15,825 nucleotides of DNA from JAZDJP01 sp043803805 (GTDB lineage: Bacteria; Planctomycetota; JAZDJP01). Shown piece by piece: positions 8,062 through 14,673 of the stretch. Position 1 is the stretch's first letter. Each line of letters opens with the position of its first letter. The stretch covers positions 1 through 15,825 of the forward strand of contig JAZDJP010000033.1 in NCBI GenBank assembly GCA_043803805.1. Reading direction: 5' to 3'. The notes below the pieces were generated by a model. That model saw only the letters and a list, made by a program, of their open reading frames with translations, searched no databases and was not told the DNA's origin. The position numbers and the translations under genes are program-made.

Positions 8062-9181
8062 ATGAGCGATCTCCGGAACCGGATTGACCACCAGATCACG
8101 CGGCTGACGCACCTTCGAGACTCTCTTTGACGCCCCCGGCAAACGCGTGAAAATTCAAGGGCTGGAGGCCCGCATGAGCGACGCGGGGTTCTGGGCGAAC
8201 GAGGAGGCGGCCCAGGCCGTCGTCCGCGACCTCAAGGCCCTGAAATCCGCCACGGACCCCCTCGACGAGGCGGAGAAACGCCTCAAGGAGGCCCGGGAAC
8301 TTCTCGACCTGGCGGAGGAGATGAACGACGCCGCCACCCTCCGGGAGGTCGCCGACGAAGCGGAGGACCTGGCGCGCCTTCTCGACGAGATTGACTTCAA
8401 GACCCTCTTCACCGGCCCCAACGACGGCCGGAACGCCTACATCAACATCCACGCGGGCGCCGGAGGAACGGAGTCCTGCGACTGGGCCCAGATGCTGATG
8501 CGGATGTACAACCGCTGGGCGGAGCGAAAGGGACTGGTGTGCGCGCTCCTGGACGCCAACCCCGGCGAAGAGGCCGGCATCCGGCGGGCCACCCTCCAGG
8601 TGAGCGGCCCCTGGGCCTACGGCCACCTCCGGACCGAGATCGGCGTCCACCGGCTCGTCCGCATCTCCCCGTTCGACGCCAATCAGCGCCGGCACACCTC
8701 CTTCGCCTCGGTGGACGTCCTCCCGGAACTCGACGAGGTGGAGGTGGACATCCGGGAGGAGGACCTGAAGGTGGACACGTTCCGCGCCGGGGGGGCCGGG
8801 GGCCAGCACGTCAACAAGACCGAGTCGGCCATACGCATCACCCACCTCCCGACGGGCCTCGTCGTCCAGTGCCAGAACGAACGCTCCCAGCACAAGAACC
8901 GGAAGATGGCCATGAAACTCATGGCCGCCAAACTCTACCGGATGAAGGAGAAGGAACGGGAGGACGACCTGTCCAAACTGTACGGCGAGAAGGGCGAGAT
9001 CGCCTTTGGCAACCAGATCCGGTCCTACGTCCTCCAGCCCTACCAGCTCGTGAAGGACCACCGGACCGACCAGGAAACCTCGCAAACGGACAAGGTCCTC
9101 GACGGGGATATTGACGAATTCATCGCGGCGTATCTGAAGATGAAACGGAATATTACTCCAAAAAAGAAGGAGAATTCGTGA
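8062..9181 (+). CDS. prfB: Peptide chain release factor 2, with programmed +1 frameshift
   Basis: RF2 recognises UGA and UAA stop codons in the ribosomal A site and triggers release of the finished protein. Translation starts at ATG 8062 after AGGAAGGGAG. It reads 22 codons to CTT TGA C, where the TGA at 8128-8130 is in frame. A +1 shift at CTT (skipping T8128) continues with GAC at 8129 and gives a 372-residue product, against 365 in E. coli. This is the classic RF2 autoregulatory frameshift: scarce RF2 slows termination at its own UGA. The second part shows PCRF-domain helices, the RF2 stop-recognition tripeptide SPF at about 202-204 and the catalytic GGQ in RAGGAGGQHVNKTESA at about 246-248. 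The SD-like element usually found 3 bases before CUU is weak here (CGAGAC). The gene overlaps the following membrane-protein gene by GTGA. Confidence 0.95.
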
Positions 9182-9729
9182 GCAAACGAGACGTCGCGAT
9201 TCTGATTTGCCGGTGTATGGCTCTGTACGTTTTCTTTTCCGGAATTACATTAATCACCTCCATGGTGATCCCACTTTTTTCCGGAATTCACATGCCGATT
9301 GAATGGCTGTGGCACCTTTTTGCGCCCGCATACACATTCGGTTTCGGATACTTTTTATGGAAAAAGGCCGATTGGATTTCCAATCGGATGATCCCCGCCG
9401 ATCCAGGAACGACCCATGAGATAAACCTGGACAAAGACAATACGCAAACAATCGCATTTTCCGTTATGGGCCTCTACATATTGATCATGGGCGTGATCAC
9501 GAGCGTCACAATTATTCTTCAAATTGTAATCCTGCGAACCATGAACCTTGAAATTTCCAATTCTTACGCGTACAAGTCGATGCAAAGAGAACAATTGATT
9601 AAAACCTGTGTTTCCAGCGCCGTCAAAATCGGATTCGGCCTCTGGTTGTTTCTGGGAGCCGAAGGCATTCACAAATTATGGAACAAAATGCGGTCCCGCG
9701 ATAATCCCCAATCTTCGGAGAAGCCATGA
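9178..9729 (+). CDS. Hypothetical four-helix membrane protein
   Basis: I do not recognise this 183-residue protein. It has about four hydrophobic segments (about 6-32, 42-62, 92-118 and 145-163) with charged loops (WKKADWISNRM, EINLDKDNTQ) and a polar C-terminus. It should be an inner-membrane protein. The GTG start at 9178 is preceded by AAGGAG and overlaps the prfB stop as GTGA. Its own stop overlaps the glyA start as ATGA, so it is translationally embedded between two housekeeping genes. Its base composition is clearly more AT-rich than its neighbours, with many AAA, ATT and TTT codons. This may mean recent acquisition or relaxed codon selection. There is no functional clue beyond the location. 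Confidence 0.75.
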   Translation: MSKRDVAILICRCMALYVFFSGITLITSMVIPLFSGIHMPIEWLWHLFAPAYTFGFGYFLWKKADWISNRMIPADPGTTHEINLDKDNTQTIAFSVMGLYILIMGVITSVTIILQIVILRTMNLEISNSYAYKSMQREQLIKTCVSSAVKIGFGLWLFLGAEGIHKLWNKMRSRDNPQSSEKP

Positions 9730-10991
9730 ATCCCCTCCACCAGACCGACCCCGAAGTGGCGCGCCTTCTCGACGAGGAGGTCCGCCGCCAGGAAAGCCAC
9801 GTCAATCTCATCGCCTCGGAGAATTACGCGAGCCGCGCCGTGCTCGAGGCGTCGGGATCCGTCCTCACCAACAAGTACGCCGAGGGATATCCCGGCAAAC
9901 GCTACTACGGCGGGTGCGAATTCGCCGACACCGTCGAATCTCTGGCCATCGCGCGGGCGAAGACGCTTTTCGGCGCCGAACACGCCAACGTCCAACCCCA
10001 CTCCGGCTCCACGGCCAACATGGCGGTGTATTTCGCCATGCTGAAGCCCGGGGACCCCATCCTCGCCATGGACCTCGCCCACGGCGGCCACCTCACCCAC
10101 GGGGCGAAGGTGAATTTCTCCGGGAAACTCTTCACGGTGCATCCCTACGGCGTCCGGCGGGACACCGAACTCATTGACTACGACGCGGTGGAACGGCTCG
10201 CGAAGGATGTCCGGCCCAAAATCATCGTGGCGGGCGGCAGTTGCTACTCCCGGGTGATTGACTACGCCCGATTCGCGGCCATCGCGAAGGCCGCCGGGGC
10301 GTTCCTCATGGTGGACATGGCCCATCCGGCGGGGCTCATCGCCGCGGGGGTCCACCCCTCCCCGGTCCCCCACGCCGATTTCGTCACCTCCACCACCCAC
10401 AAGACCCTGCGCGGCCCGCGGGCCGGAATGATACTGTGCCGCGCCGCCCACGCGAAGGCCGTGGATTCGACCATATTCCCGGGCATTCAGGGCGGTCCCC
10501 TGGTCCATATTATCGCGGCCAAGGCGGTGGCCTTCGGCGAGGCGCTCACCCCGACCTTCCGGGAATACCAGCGCCAGACCGTCGCCAACGCCCGGGCGCT
10601 GGCCGAGGCCCTCGCGGCTCTCGGGTATCGCATCATCTCGGGCGGGACAGACACCCACCTCCTCTCGGTGGACCTGCGCAGCGCCGACAAGGACCTCACC
10701 GGGAGGGACGTCGAGGAAACCCTCGGGAAGGTTCACATCACCGTCAACAAGAACAAGATCCCCTTCGACGAGCGGCCGCCGGCGGTGACGAGCGGCATCC
10801 GCCTGGGGACGCCGGCGGCGACCACCCGGGGCATGAAGGAACCGGAAATCCGGAAGATCGCGGAGTGGATTGACCGGGCCGTGAAATCCCGGGAAAACGA
10901 GACGGAACTCGGGAAACTGCGGGAGGAAGTCGTAAAATTCTGCTCGCGGTTTCCCGTTTATCAAAAATCCGCATGCGGGAAGGGATGTTAA
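9726..10991 (+). CDS. glyA: Serine hydroxymethyltransferase
   Basis: PLP-dependent cytoplasmic enzyme that converts serine and tetrahydrofolate to glycine and methylene-tetrahydrofolate, the main source of one-carbon units. The 421 residues match the bacterial SHMT length. Visible signatures are ENYAS (32-36), YPGKRYYGGCEFADTVE (55-71), QPHSGSTANMAVY (90-102), MDLAHGGHLTHG (115-126), VDMAHPAGLIAAG (196-208) and the PLP-lysine region TSTTHKTLRGPRAG with Lys226. The ATG at 9726 is preceded by GGAG and overlaps the stop of the membrane-protein gene by 4 bases, placing it in the prfB transcript. The stop at 10989-10991 runs straight into a heptamer repeat array. No terminator is evident before the tRNA, so read-through into the tRNA is possible. 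Confidence 0.97.
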   Translation: MNPLHQTDPEVARLLDEEVRRQESHVNLIASENYASRAVLEASGSVLTNKYAEGYPGKRYYGGCEFADTVESLAIARAKTLFGAEHANVQPHSGSTANMAVYFAMLKPGDPILAMDLAHGGHLTHGAKVNFSGKLFTVHPYGVRRDTELIDYDAVERLAKDVRPKIIVAGGSCYSRVIDYARFAAIAKAAGAFLMVDMAHPAGLIAAGVHPSPVPHADFVTSTTHKTLRGPRAGMILCRAAHAKAVDSTIFPGIQGGPLVHIIAAKAVAFGEALTPTFREYQRQTVANARALAEALAALGYRIISGGTDTHLLSVDLRSADKDLTGRDVEETLGKVHITVNKNKIPFDERPPAVTSGIRLGTPAATTRGMKEPEIRKIAEWIDRAVKSRENETELGKLREEVVKFCSRFPVYQKSACGKGC

Positions 10992-11025
10992 TTCGGCATT
11001 CGACATTCGGAATTCGGCATTCCGC
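10991..11025. repeat. Heptamer tandem array (5 x ATTCGGC-like)
   Basis: Five contiguous 7-bp units: ATTCGGC, ATTCGAC, ATTCGGA, ATTCGGC, ATTCCGC. The array starts at the last base of the glyA stop codon and ends exactly at the first base of tRNA-Val. It is an imperfect microsatellite-like repeat with no coding content. Confidence 0.85.
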
Positions 11026-11098
11026 GGGCGGTTAGCTCAGCGGCTAGAGCACCTGCCTTACACGCAGGGGGTCGGCGGTTCAAATCCGCCACCGCCCA
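11026..11098 (+). tRNA. tRNA-Val (anticodon TAC)
   Basis: A complete 73-base cloverleaf. The acceptor stem is GGGCGGT/ACCGCCC with discriminator A, the D arm GCTC/GAGC, the anticodon arm CCTGC/GCAGG with loop CTTACAC (anticodon TAC, reading GUA and other valine codons), and the T arm GGCGG/CCGCC with loop TTCAAAT. CCA is not encoded. It sits between glyA and an unknown exported-protein gene on the same strand and is bracketed on both sides by short tandem arrays. Confidence 0.97.
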
Positions 11099-11103
11099 GG
11101 GAG

Positions 11104-11159
11104 AGTTCGAGAGTTTGGGAGTTCAAGAGTTCGGAAGTTCAGAAGTTCGAGAGTTATGG
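11104..11159. repeat. Octamer tandem array (7 x AGTTCGAG-like)
   Basis: Seven contiguous 8-bp units in exact register: AGTTCGAG, AGTTTGGG, AGTTCAAG, AGTTCGGA, AGTTCAGA, AGTTCGAG, AGTTATGG. The array begins 5 bases after the tRNA and ends just before the ribosome site of the next gene. AGTT is invariant in every unit. Confidence 0.85.
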
Positions 11160-11176
11160 TTGGAGGCATGAACGTT

Positions 11177-12061
11177 ATGATCCGGATCGCTCATTCGGGA
11201 TTTCTCGCGGCGTTCGCCCTCGCCGCCGCGTTCGCGGCCGTCCCGTGCGCGCTCGGCGCCGACGACCCCTTCGAGACCCTCCAGGAAGCCGTGGCGAATC
11301 GCTACGATCTCGACGAGGCGGGCCTGAAACGCGCGGCGGCCTACGTGGAATCCCCGGAGCTCGTCAAGACCCTCGACGCCGCCGCCCGGAACCACATCGT
11401 CCGGACGAAGTTCGAGGCCGTGATCGAGCCCCCCTTCGACTTCTCGGTGGAGACCCGCGCCATCCCGAACGACTTCGGCCCCTTCGCCCGGGCCGGGATG
11501 GAAGGCTACCGGGGTCAACTCGAGATCCTGCTCCGGGACATTTCGAAGGCGACCACCCTCCTTCCCAATCTCCTCCGCACGAACGTTCTTAAAACCCGCT
11601 ACGCGGGAACGGTGAAAACGGAAAAAGACCGGACGGTGATCCGTCTGGAAAAGAAGAAATCCGACGACCGCCCCTCCCGCCGCGGCCGCAAGACCCAAAG
11701 GCCCGCGGACGATTACGACACCATCACGGTCACGCTTGGAAAGGACCGGCTCCTCGAAACCGTGGAACTCGGAAACACCTCGGGCCGCACCGTCATCCGG
11801 ACGGAGTGCCAGAAGATTGACAAGATGTGGGATTTCCGCCAGGTCGATGTCGCCAAATACGACGACCGGGAGCGCTTCGACGAGAGGATGGTGCTCGTCG
11901 TGAATCGCGTCAACGCCGGGGGGATCGCCCTTCCCGCGTCATTCGTCGTCACGCGTCTGGACGAAAAGGGGTCGCCGCTCATCCGCCGGAACGAGCCCAA
12001 CCCGGTGACACTCCGCCTCAAGGACCATCAGGTGGAAGTGAAGAAGGACGCTAAAAAATGA
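11177..12061 (+). CDS. Hypothetical exported protein
   Basis: I do not recognise this 294-residue protein. It has a signal peptide (MIRIAHSGF, a long Ala-rich core, cleavage near CALGADD at about 25-28). A helical region follows (about 30-75), then a mixed part with the basic linker KKKSDDRPSRRGRK and a beta-rich C-terminal half (DTITVTLGKDRLLETVEL, TVIRTECQKID, GGIALPASFVVTR) ending in a Lys-rich tail. The C-terminal strands recall LolA-like or unclosed beta-barrel periplasmic proteins, but this is weak. The ATG at 11177 is chosen because GGAGG lies 10 bases upstream; in-frame ATGs at 11156 (in the octamer array) and 11168 are alternatives. The stop overlaps the start of the next gene by 4 bases, so the pair probably works together in the envelope. 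Confidence 0.75.
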   Translation: MIRIAHSGFLAAFALAAAFAAVPCALGADDPFETLQEAVANRYDLDEAGLKRAAAYVESPELVKTLDAAARNHIVRTKFEAVIEPPFDFSVETRAIPNDFGPFARAGMEGYRGQLEILLRDISKATTLLPNLLRTNVLKTRYAGTVKTEKDRTVIRLEKKKSDDRPSRRGRKTQRPADDYDTITVTLGKDRLLETVELGNTSGRTVIRTECQKIDKMWDFRQVDVAKYDDRERFDERMVLVVNRVNAGGIALPASFVVTRLDEKGSPLIRRNEPNPVTLRLKDHQVEVKKDAKK

Positions 12062-12948
12062 CGGGAAACCGCCTCTATCGCTTCCCGGGAACCGGGAACC
12101 GGAAACCGGAAACCGGGGGCCGGGCGTCGCGGCGCCTGCGGATCACCCTTGTTCCGATCCTCCTGTGCACAATGACCCTGTCCGGATGCCGGATCGGGTC
12201 CTTCCTGCGACTCCTCGCCCTCAAGGAGCAGCTCATTGACTTCGACAGGAACGTGGACTACCGCCACGACGAGGAGACCGACACCATCCACTTCGAAATC
12301 GCCAAGCCCTCCCTCCGCGACAGCGATGTCGTCTACTTCATCAGCCAGCCGTCCTCCCGGGAGCGGACAAACGAGACGCATGAAAACTGGCTCTATCGCT
12401 TCGTCAAACAAGAGGTCACGGAACCCGACGAAACGCTTCGGCATATCGATGTCGACCTGCTCCTGCGCAACGGCGAGTTGCATGCCGGCGCCTTCTCCGC
12501 CCGCTACTACCGATTCATGCCCGAGCGGGTGTTCATGGATCTCATCCGGGCCCTTGGCCGGGGGGACGTGGACCGCAAGAAGAAATCCATCTCGGCGCTC
12601 CTGAAGGTCCAGGATCCGCCGGACAACATCCTCCGCCAATCCCAATGCCTGGCCGTCTTCGGGATCCCGACGCGGGCGGAAAACCGGACAGAGGGAGGGG
12701 AAATCCTGATCTATCGCTACCAATGCGCCGCGGCCGCCGAAAAACCGCCGAAGGGCGAGGGGCGGTTCGTTTTCGACGACACGGGAATGCTGAAAATGAT
12801 CGAGGCCCGCCTCGGCGAGTTCACCATCCTGATTGACGTGATCCGGGAGGCGGCGGTGAAATCCTCCGACACGCCTCCCCCCGCCGGGCCCGCCGCGCCG
12901 CCGCCGCCCGCCACCCCCCGGCAAGCGCAAGAACCGGCGCCCAAATAA
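12058..12948 (+). CDS. Hypothetical lipoprotein
   Basis: I do not recognise this 296-residue protein. A basic N-region (GGRASRRLR) leads to a hydrophobic core and the lipobox LSGC with the lipidated Cys at about residue 44, an unusually late position. The mature part is mixed alpha/beta: RHDEETDTIHFEIAKPS, a helical MPERVFMDLIRALGRGD segment, and strands EILIYRYQCA, GEGRFVFDD and GEFTILIDVI. It ends in a Pro/Ala-rich tail. ATG 12058 overlaps the upstream stop as ATGA and follows AAGGA. The long N-region exists because a heptamer array (12087-12121) lies in the reading frame and encodes PGTGNRKPETGG. No better downstream start is visible: the next ATG encodes the Met three residues before the lipobox Cys. 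Envelope location is well supported; function is not. Confidence 0.75.
   Translation: MTGNRLYRFPGTGNRKPETGGRASRRLRITLVPILLCTMTLSGCRIGSFLRLLALKEQLIDFDRNVDYRHDEETDTIHFEIAKPSLRDSDVVYFISQPSSRERTNETHENWLYRFVKQEVTEPDETLRHIDVDLLLRNGELHAGAFSARYYRFMPERVFMDLIRALGRGDVDRKKKSISALLKVQDPPDNILRQSQCLAVFGIPTRAENRTEGGEILIYRYQCAAAAEKPPKGEGRFVFDDTGMLKMIEARLGEFTILIDVIREAAVKSSDTPPPAGPAAPPPPATPRQAQEPAPK
12087..12121. repeat. Heptamer tandem array inside a lipoprotein gene (5 x GGGAACC-like)
   Basis: Five contiguous 7-bp units: GGGAACC, GGGAACC, GGAAACC, GGAAACC, GGGGGCC. A 7-bp unit is not a multiple of three, so gain or loss of a single copy would shift the reading frame ahead of the signal peptide. Confidence 0.85.
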
Positions 12949-13053
12949 GCAAAAGCCGCCCGGAAATCCCGGCGCGCCCCACCGCCAGACGCCATGCCGC
13001 GGGAATCACCGCATGAGAAATGATTGTGGGCATCCGTTCATCCGTGAATTGCT

Positions 13054-13563
13054 CTATCGTTTCTGGAAATTCAAGGCCGCGGAATTGATGCAATACCGCA
13101 TCCCCGTCGGCTCGGGGCCGTCGTCGAAGACATGGCCGAGATGAGCGCCGCAATGCGCGCAAACCACCTCCGTCCGGCCGTCAGACTCCTCCGTGGTGTT
13201 CACCCCCCGCGGCGCGACCGGCGCGGTGAAACTCGGCCAGCCGGTGCCCGAGTCGTATTTCGCCGTGGAGGGGAAAAGCGGCGCCCCGCAGACCACGCAC
13301 GCATAAGTGCCAGCCTCATGGTGATTCCAGTACGCCCCGGTGAAGGCCCTCTCGGCGCCCCCCTCGCAGGTGACCCGGTACGCAAGGGGTGAAAGTCGCT
13401 TCTGAAGATCGTCCCGATTCGCCATCGTCATCATCCCCTCCTTTCCGGCCCCGCCGGGCGCCGACGACTCGGGAGGCCGTGCCGGACGCTCGGGCGGGCA
13501 ATTGCAACAGGCGGCGATAAATCCTGCGATGCCCAAAATCAGCAGGATCAAAATCATCTTCAT
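13054..13563 (-). CDS. msrB: Peptide methionine-(R)-S-oxide reductase, lipoprotein form
   Basis: MsrB reduces the R-epimer of methionine sulfoxide in damaged proteins. The 169-residue product has a hydrophobic N-terminus with a lipobox-like IAAC (Cys19) and a Pro-rich linker, so it is predicted to be membrane-anchored in the periplasm. The catalytic domain covers about 50-169. Zinc ligands are CVVC (89, 92) and CAHC (135, 138); GTGWPSF is at 107-112 and the catalytic Cys158 is in RYCINSAAL. ATG 13563 overlaps the msrA stop as ATGA and follows GGAG. A longer frame to 13596 would read into msrA and lose the signal sequence. The cupin-msrA-msrB order suggests one oxidative-repair operon. The reductant in the periplasm is not evident. 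Confidence 0.93.
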   Translation of the reverse strand: MKMILILLILGIAGFIAACCNCPPERPARPPESSAPGGAGKEGMMTMANRDDLQKRLSPLAYRVTCEGGAERAFTGAYWNHHEAGTYACVVCGAPLFPSTAKYDSGTGWPSFTAPVAPRGVNTTEESDGRTEVVCAHCGAHLGHVFDDGPEPTGMRYCINSAALNFQKR

Positions 13564-14144
13564 GGCTGTTTCTCCGGTTTCGTCGGAATCGGGCATGCCG
13601 CCCCGCCGTGCTTCTCGGCATACCGCTGATGATATTCCTCGGCGCGCCAGAACACCCCAGCCGGGACGATTTCCGTCACGACGGGCCGGCGGTACCGGCC
13701 GCTTTTGTCCACACGTTCCTTCGCCGCGATGACCGCCGCCTTCTGCCGGTCGCTGTGATAAAAAATGACCGATCGGTACTGACTCCCCTCATCAGGCCCC
13801 TGCCGGTTGCGCGTGGTGGGATCGTGGATCTCCCAGAACACGTCCAGAAGATGCTCGTAGGAAACCTTCGCGGGATCGAACACCACGTTCACCGCCTCGG
13901 CGTGACCGGTCCGGTCGGCGCAGACGTCCTTATAGGTGGGATTCTCCACATGCCCGCCGGCGTATCCCACGGCGGTATCCACCACTCCCGGCACCCGGCG
14001 GAACGCCGCCTCGACACCCCAGAAACATCCCGCCGCGAATGTCGCCGTTTCCGTGATGTTGGGCATGTCCCGCTCCTTGCGAATCGCACCGTCACCGCAT
14101 CCGACCAGAATCACCATCCCCGCCGCCATCCACAGGGGTTTCAC
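13560..14144 (-). CDS. msrA: Peptide methionine-(S)-S-oxide reductase, lipoprotein form
   Basis: MsrA reduces the S-epimer of methionine sulfoxide in proteins and complements the adjacent MsrB. The 194-residue product starts with a short hydrophobic segment and lipobox LVGC (Cys16), so it is predicted to be a periplasmic lipoprotein. The enzyme domain begins near residue 28 and carries GCFWG (39-43, catalytic Cys40), GYAGG (60-64), the AEAVNVVFDP strand, and QYRSVIFYH (122-130). A Cys near the C-terminus (GGAACP) could act as resolving cysteine. The start is GTG at 14144, supported by GGGAGGGG 4 bases upstream. It overlaps msrB by 4 bases and follows the cupin gene by 36 bases. Confidence 0.95.
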   Translation of the reverse strand: MKPLWMAAGMVILVGCGDGAIRKERDMPNITETATFAAGCFWGVEAAFRRVPGVVDTAVGYAGGHVENPTYKDVCADRTGHAEAVNVVFDPAKVSYEHLLDVFWEIHDPTTRNRQGPDEGSQYRSVIFYHSDRQKAAVIAAKERVDKSGRYRRPVVTEIVPAGVFWRAEEYHQRYAEKHGGAACPIPTKPEKQP

Positions 14145-14156
14145 GATTCCCCTCCC

Positions 14157-14181
14157 GCGAACCCCATGCCGGCGGGTTCGC
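14157..14181 (-). other. Hairpin at the cupin stop / msrA leader
   Basis: Perfect 8-bp arms GCGAACCC and GGGTTCGC surround a 9-base loop, starting on the last base of the cupin stop codon and ending about 12 bases before the msrA start. It could modulate mRNA stability or msrA translation between the two genes. No U-run follows, so it is not a standard terminator. Confidence 0.4.
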
Positions 14182-14522
14182 TATTCCCGGATCATCACCA
14201 GCATCATCTTGAACCGCGTCACCGCCTTCAGGGCATGAGGCACACCCGGGGGAAGCGTGATGGTCTCCCCCGTCGCCACCTTGAATTTTTTCCCGCCGAC
14301 CGTGATGTTTGCCGCGCCGTCCAAGACCACCACCAGCGCCGCGAAGGGCGCCGTGTGCTCGGAAAGCCCCTCGCCTCGATCGAAGGCGAAGAGCGTCACC
14401 GTCCCCGTCTTTTTCTGGATGACGGTGCGGCTGACCACCGTTTTATTTTGATAAGCCACGAGACCGACCAGGTTCTCGGCGCGGGGGGCTTGGGGCGGAA
14501 CAGGCTTTTTCGCGGGCATCAT
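14181..14522 (-). CDS. Small cupin-domain protein
   Basis: Single-domain cupin of 113 residues. The core runs from about 38 to 112. It has motif-1-like GEGLSEHTAPFAALVVVLDG (50-69, His56) and motif-2-like LPPGVPHALKAV (90-101, His96), so it retains only some of the usual metal ligands. Small cupins of this type bind metals or small ligands or act as simple dioxygenase-like proteins; the function here is unknown. AAGGAGG precedes tandem ATGs at 14522 and 14519, and the second has the better spacing. No signal peptide, so it is cytoplasmic. It lies 36 bases upstream of msrA on the same strand and may contribute to a redox or oxidative-stress response. Confidence 0.85.
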   Translation of the reverse strand: MMPAKKPVPPQAPRAENLVGLVAYQNKTVVSRTVIQKKTGTVTLFAFDRGEGLSEHTAPFAALVVVLDGAANITVGGKKFKVATGETITLPPGVPHALKAVTRFKMMLVMIRE

Positions 14523-14543
14523 CTGCCTCCTTGTATCAGTAAG

Positions 14544-14578
14544 AGTTCAAAGTGCTGAGTTCTGAGTGCTGAGTTGAA
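14544..14578. repeat. Heptamer tandem array (5 x AGTGCTG-like)
   Basis: Contiguous 7-bp units AGTTCAA, AGTGCTG, AGTTCTG, AGTGCTG, AGTTGAA lie just upstream of the cupin ribosome site. All units start with AGT. Confidence 0.75.
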
Positions 14579-14605
14579 GGAAACTTATCCTGAATTCATT
14601 TCCAT

Positions 14606-14665
14606 CAACTCGCAACGCACAACTCTCAAATCCCTTCTCAACTCACAACTTCCAACTCCAACTCC
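14606..14665. repeat. Degenerate heptamer array (CAACTCN units), inverted to the neighbour array
   Basis: Units CAACTCG, CAACGCA, CAACTCT, CAAATCC, then after 5 bases CAACTCA, CAACTTC, CAACTC, CAACTCC. The reverse complement (GAGTTG) shares its core with the array at 14544-14578, so the two are convergent arrays 27 bases apart. With that array they fill nearly all of the gap between the cupin and the oxidoreductase gene. Confidence 0.7.
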
Positions 14666-14673
14666 TTGCCCAT

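Noticed and set aside
4734..8087. Very long plus-strand open frame (over 1100 codons) opposite the GH42-like and amidohydrolase genes
   Set aside because: It is antisense to two genes with clear families and signals, crosses the gap between them, and is rich in Arg, Pro, His and Val as expected for the shadow of GC-rich coding DNA. No ribosome site or domain supports it, though its tail is noted as a possible small ORF.
8096..9085. Minus-strand open frame opposite prfB
   Set aside because: It is a shadow of RF2 codons; RF2 is defined by SPF, GGQ and the frameshift site.
9669..11006. Long minus-strand open frame opposite glyA
   Set aside because: It is a mirror of the glyA codon pattern with no recognisable motif; glyA is certain on the plus strand.
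12949..13053. Bidirectional terminator between the convergent lipoprotein and msrB genes
   Set aside because: Only short, weak inverted repeats and no T-run were found, so no terminator is called.
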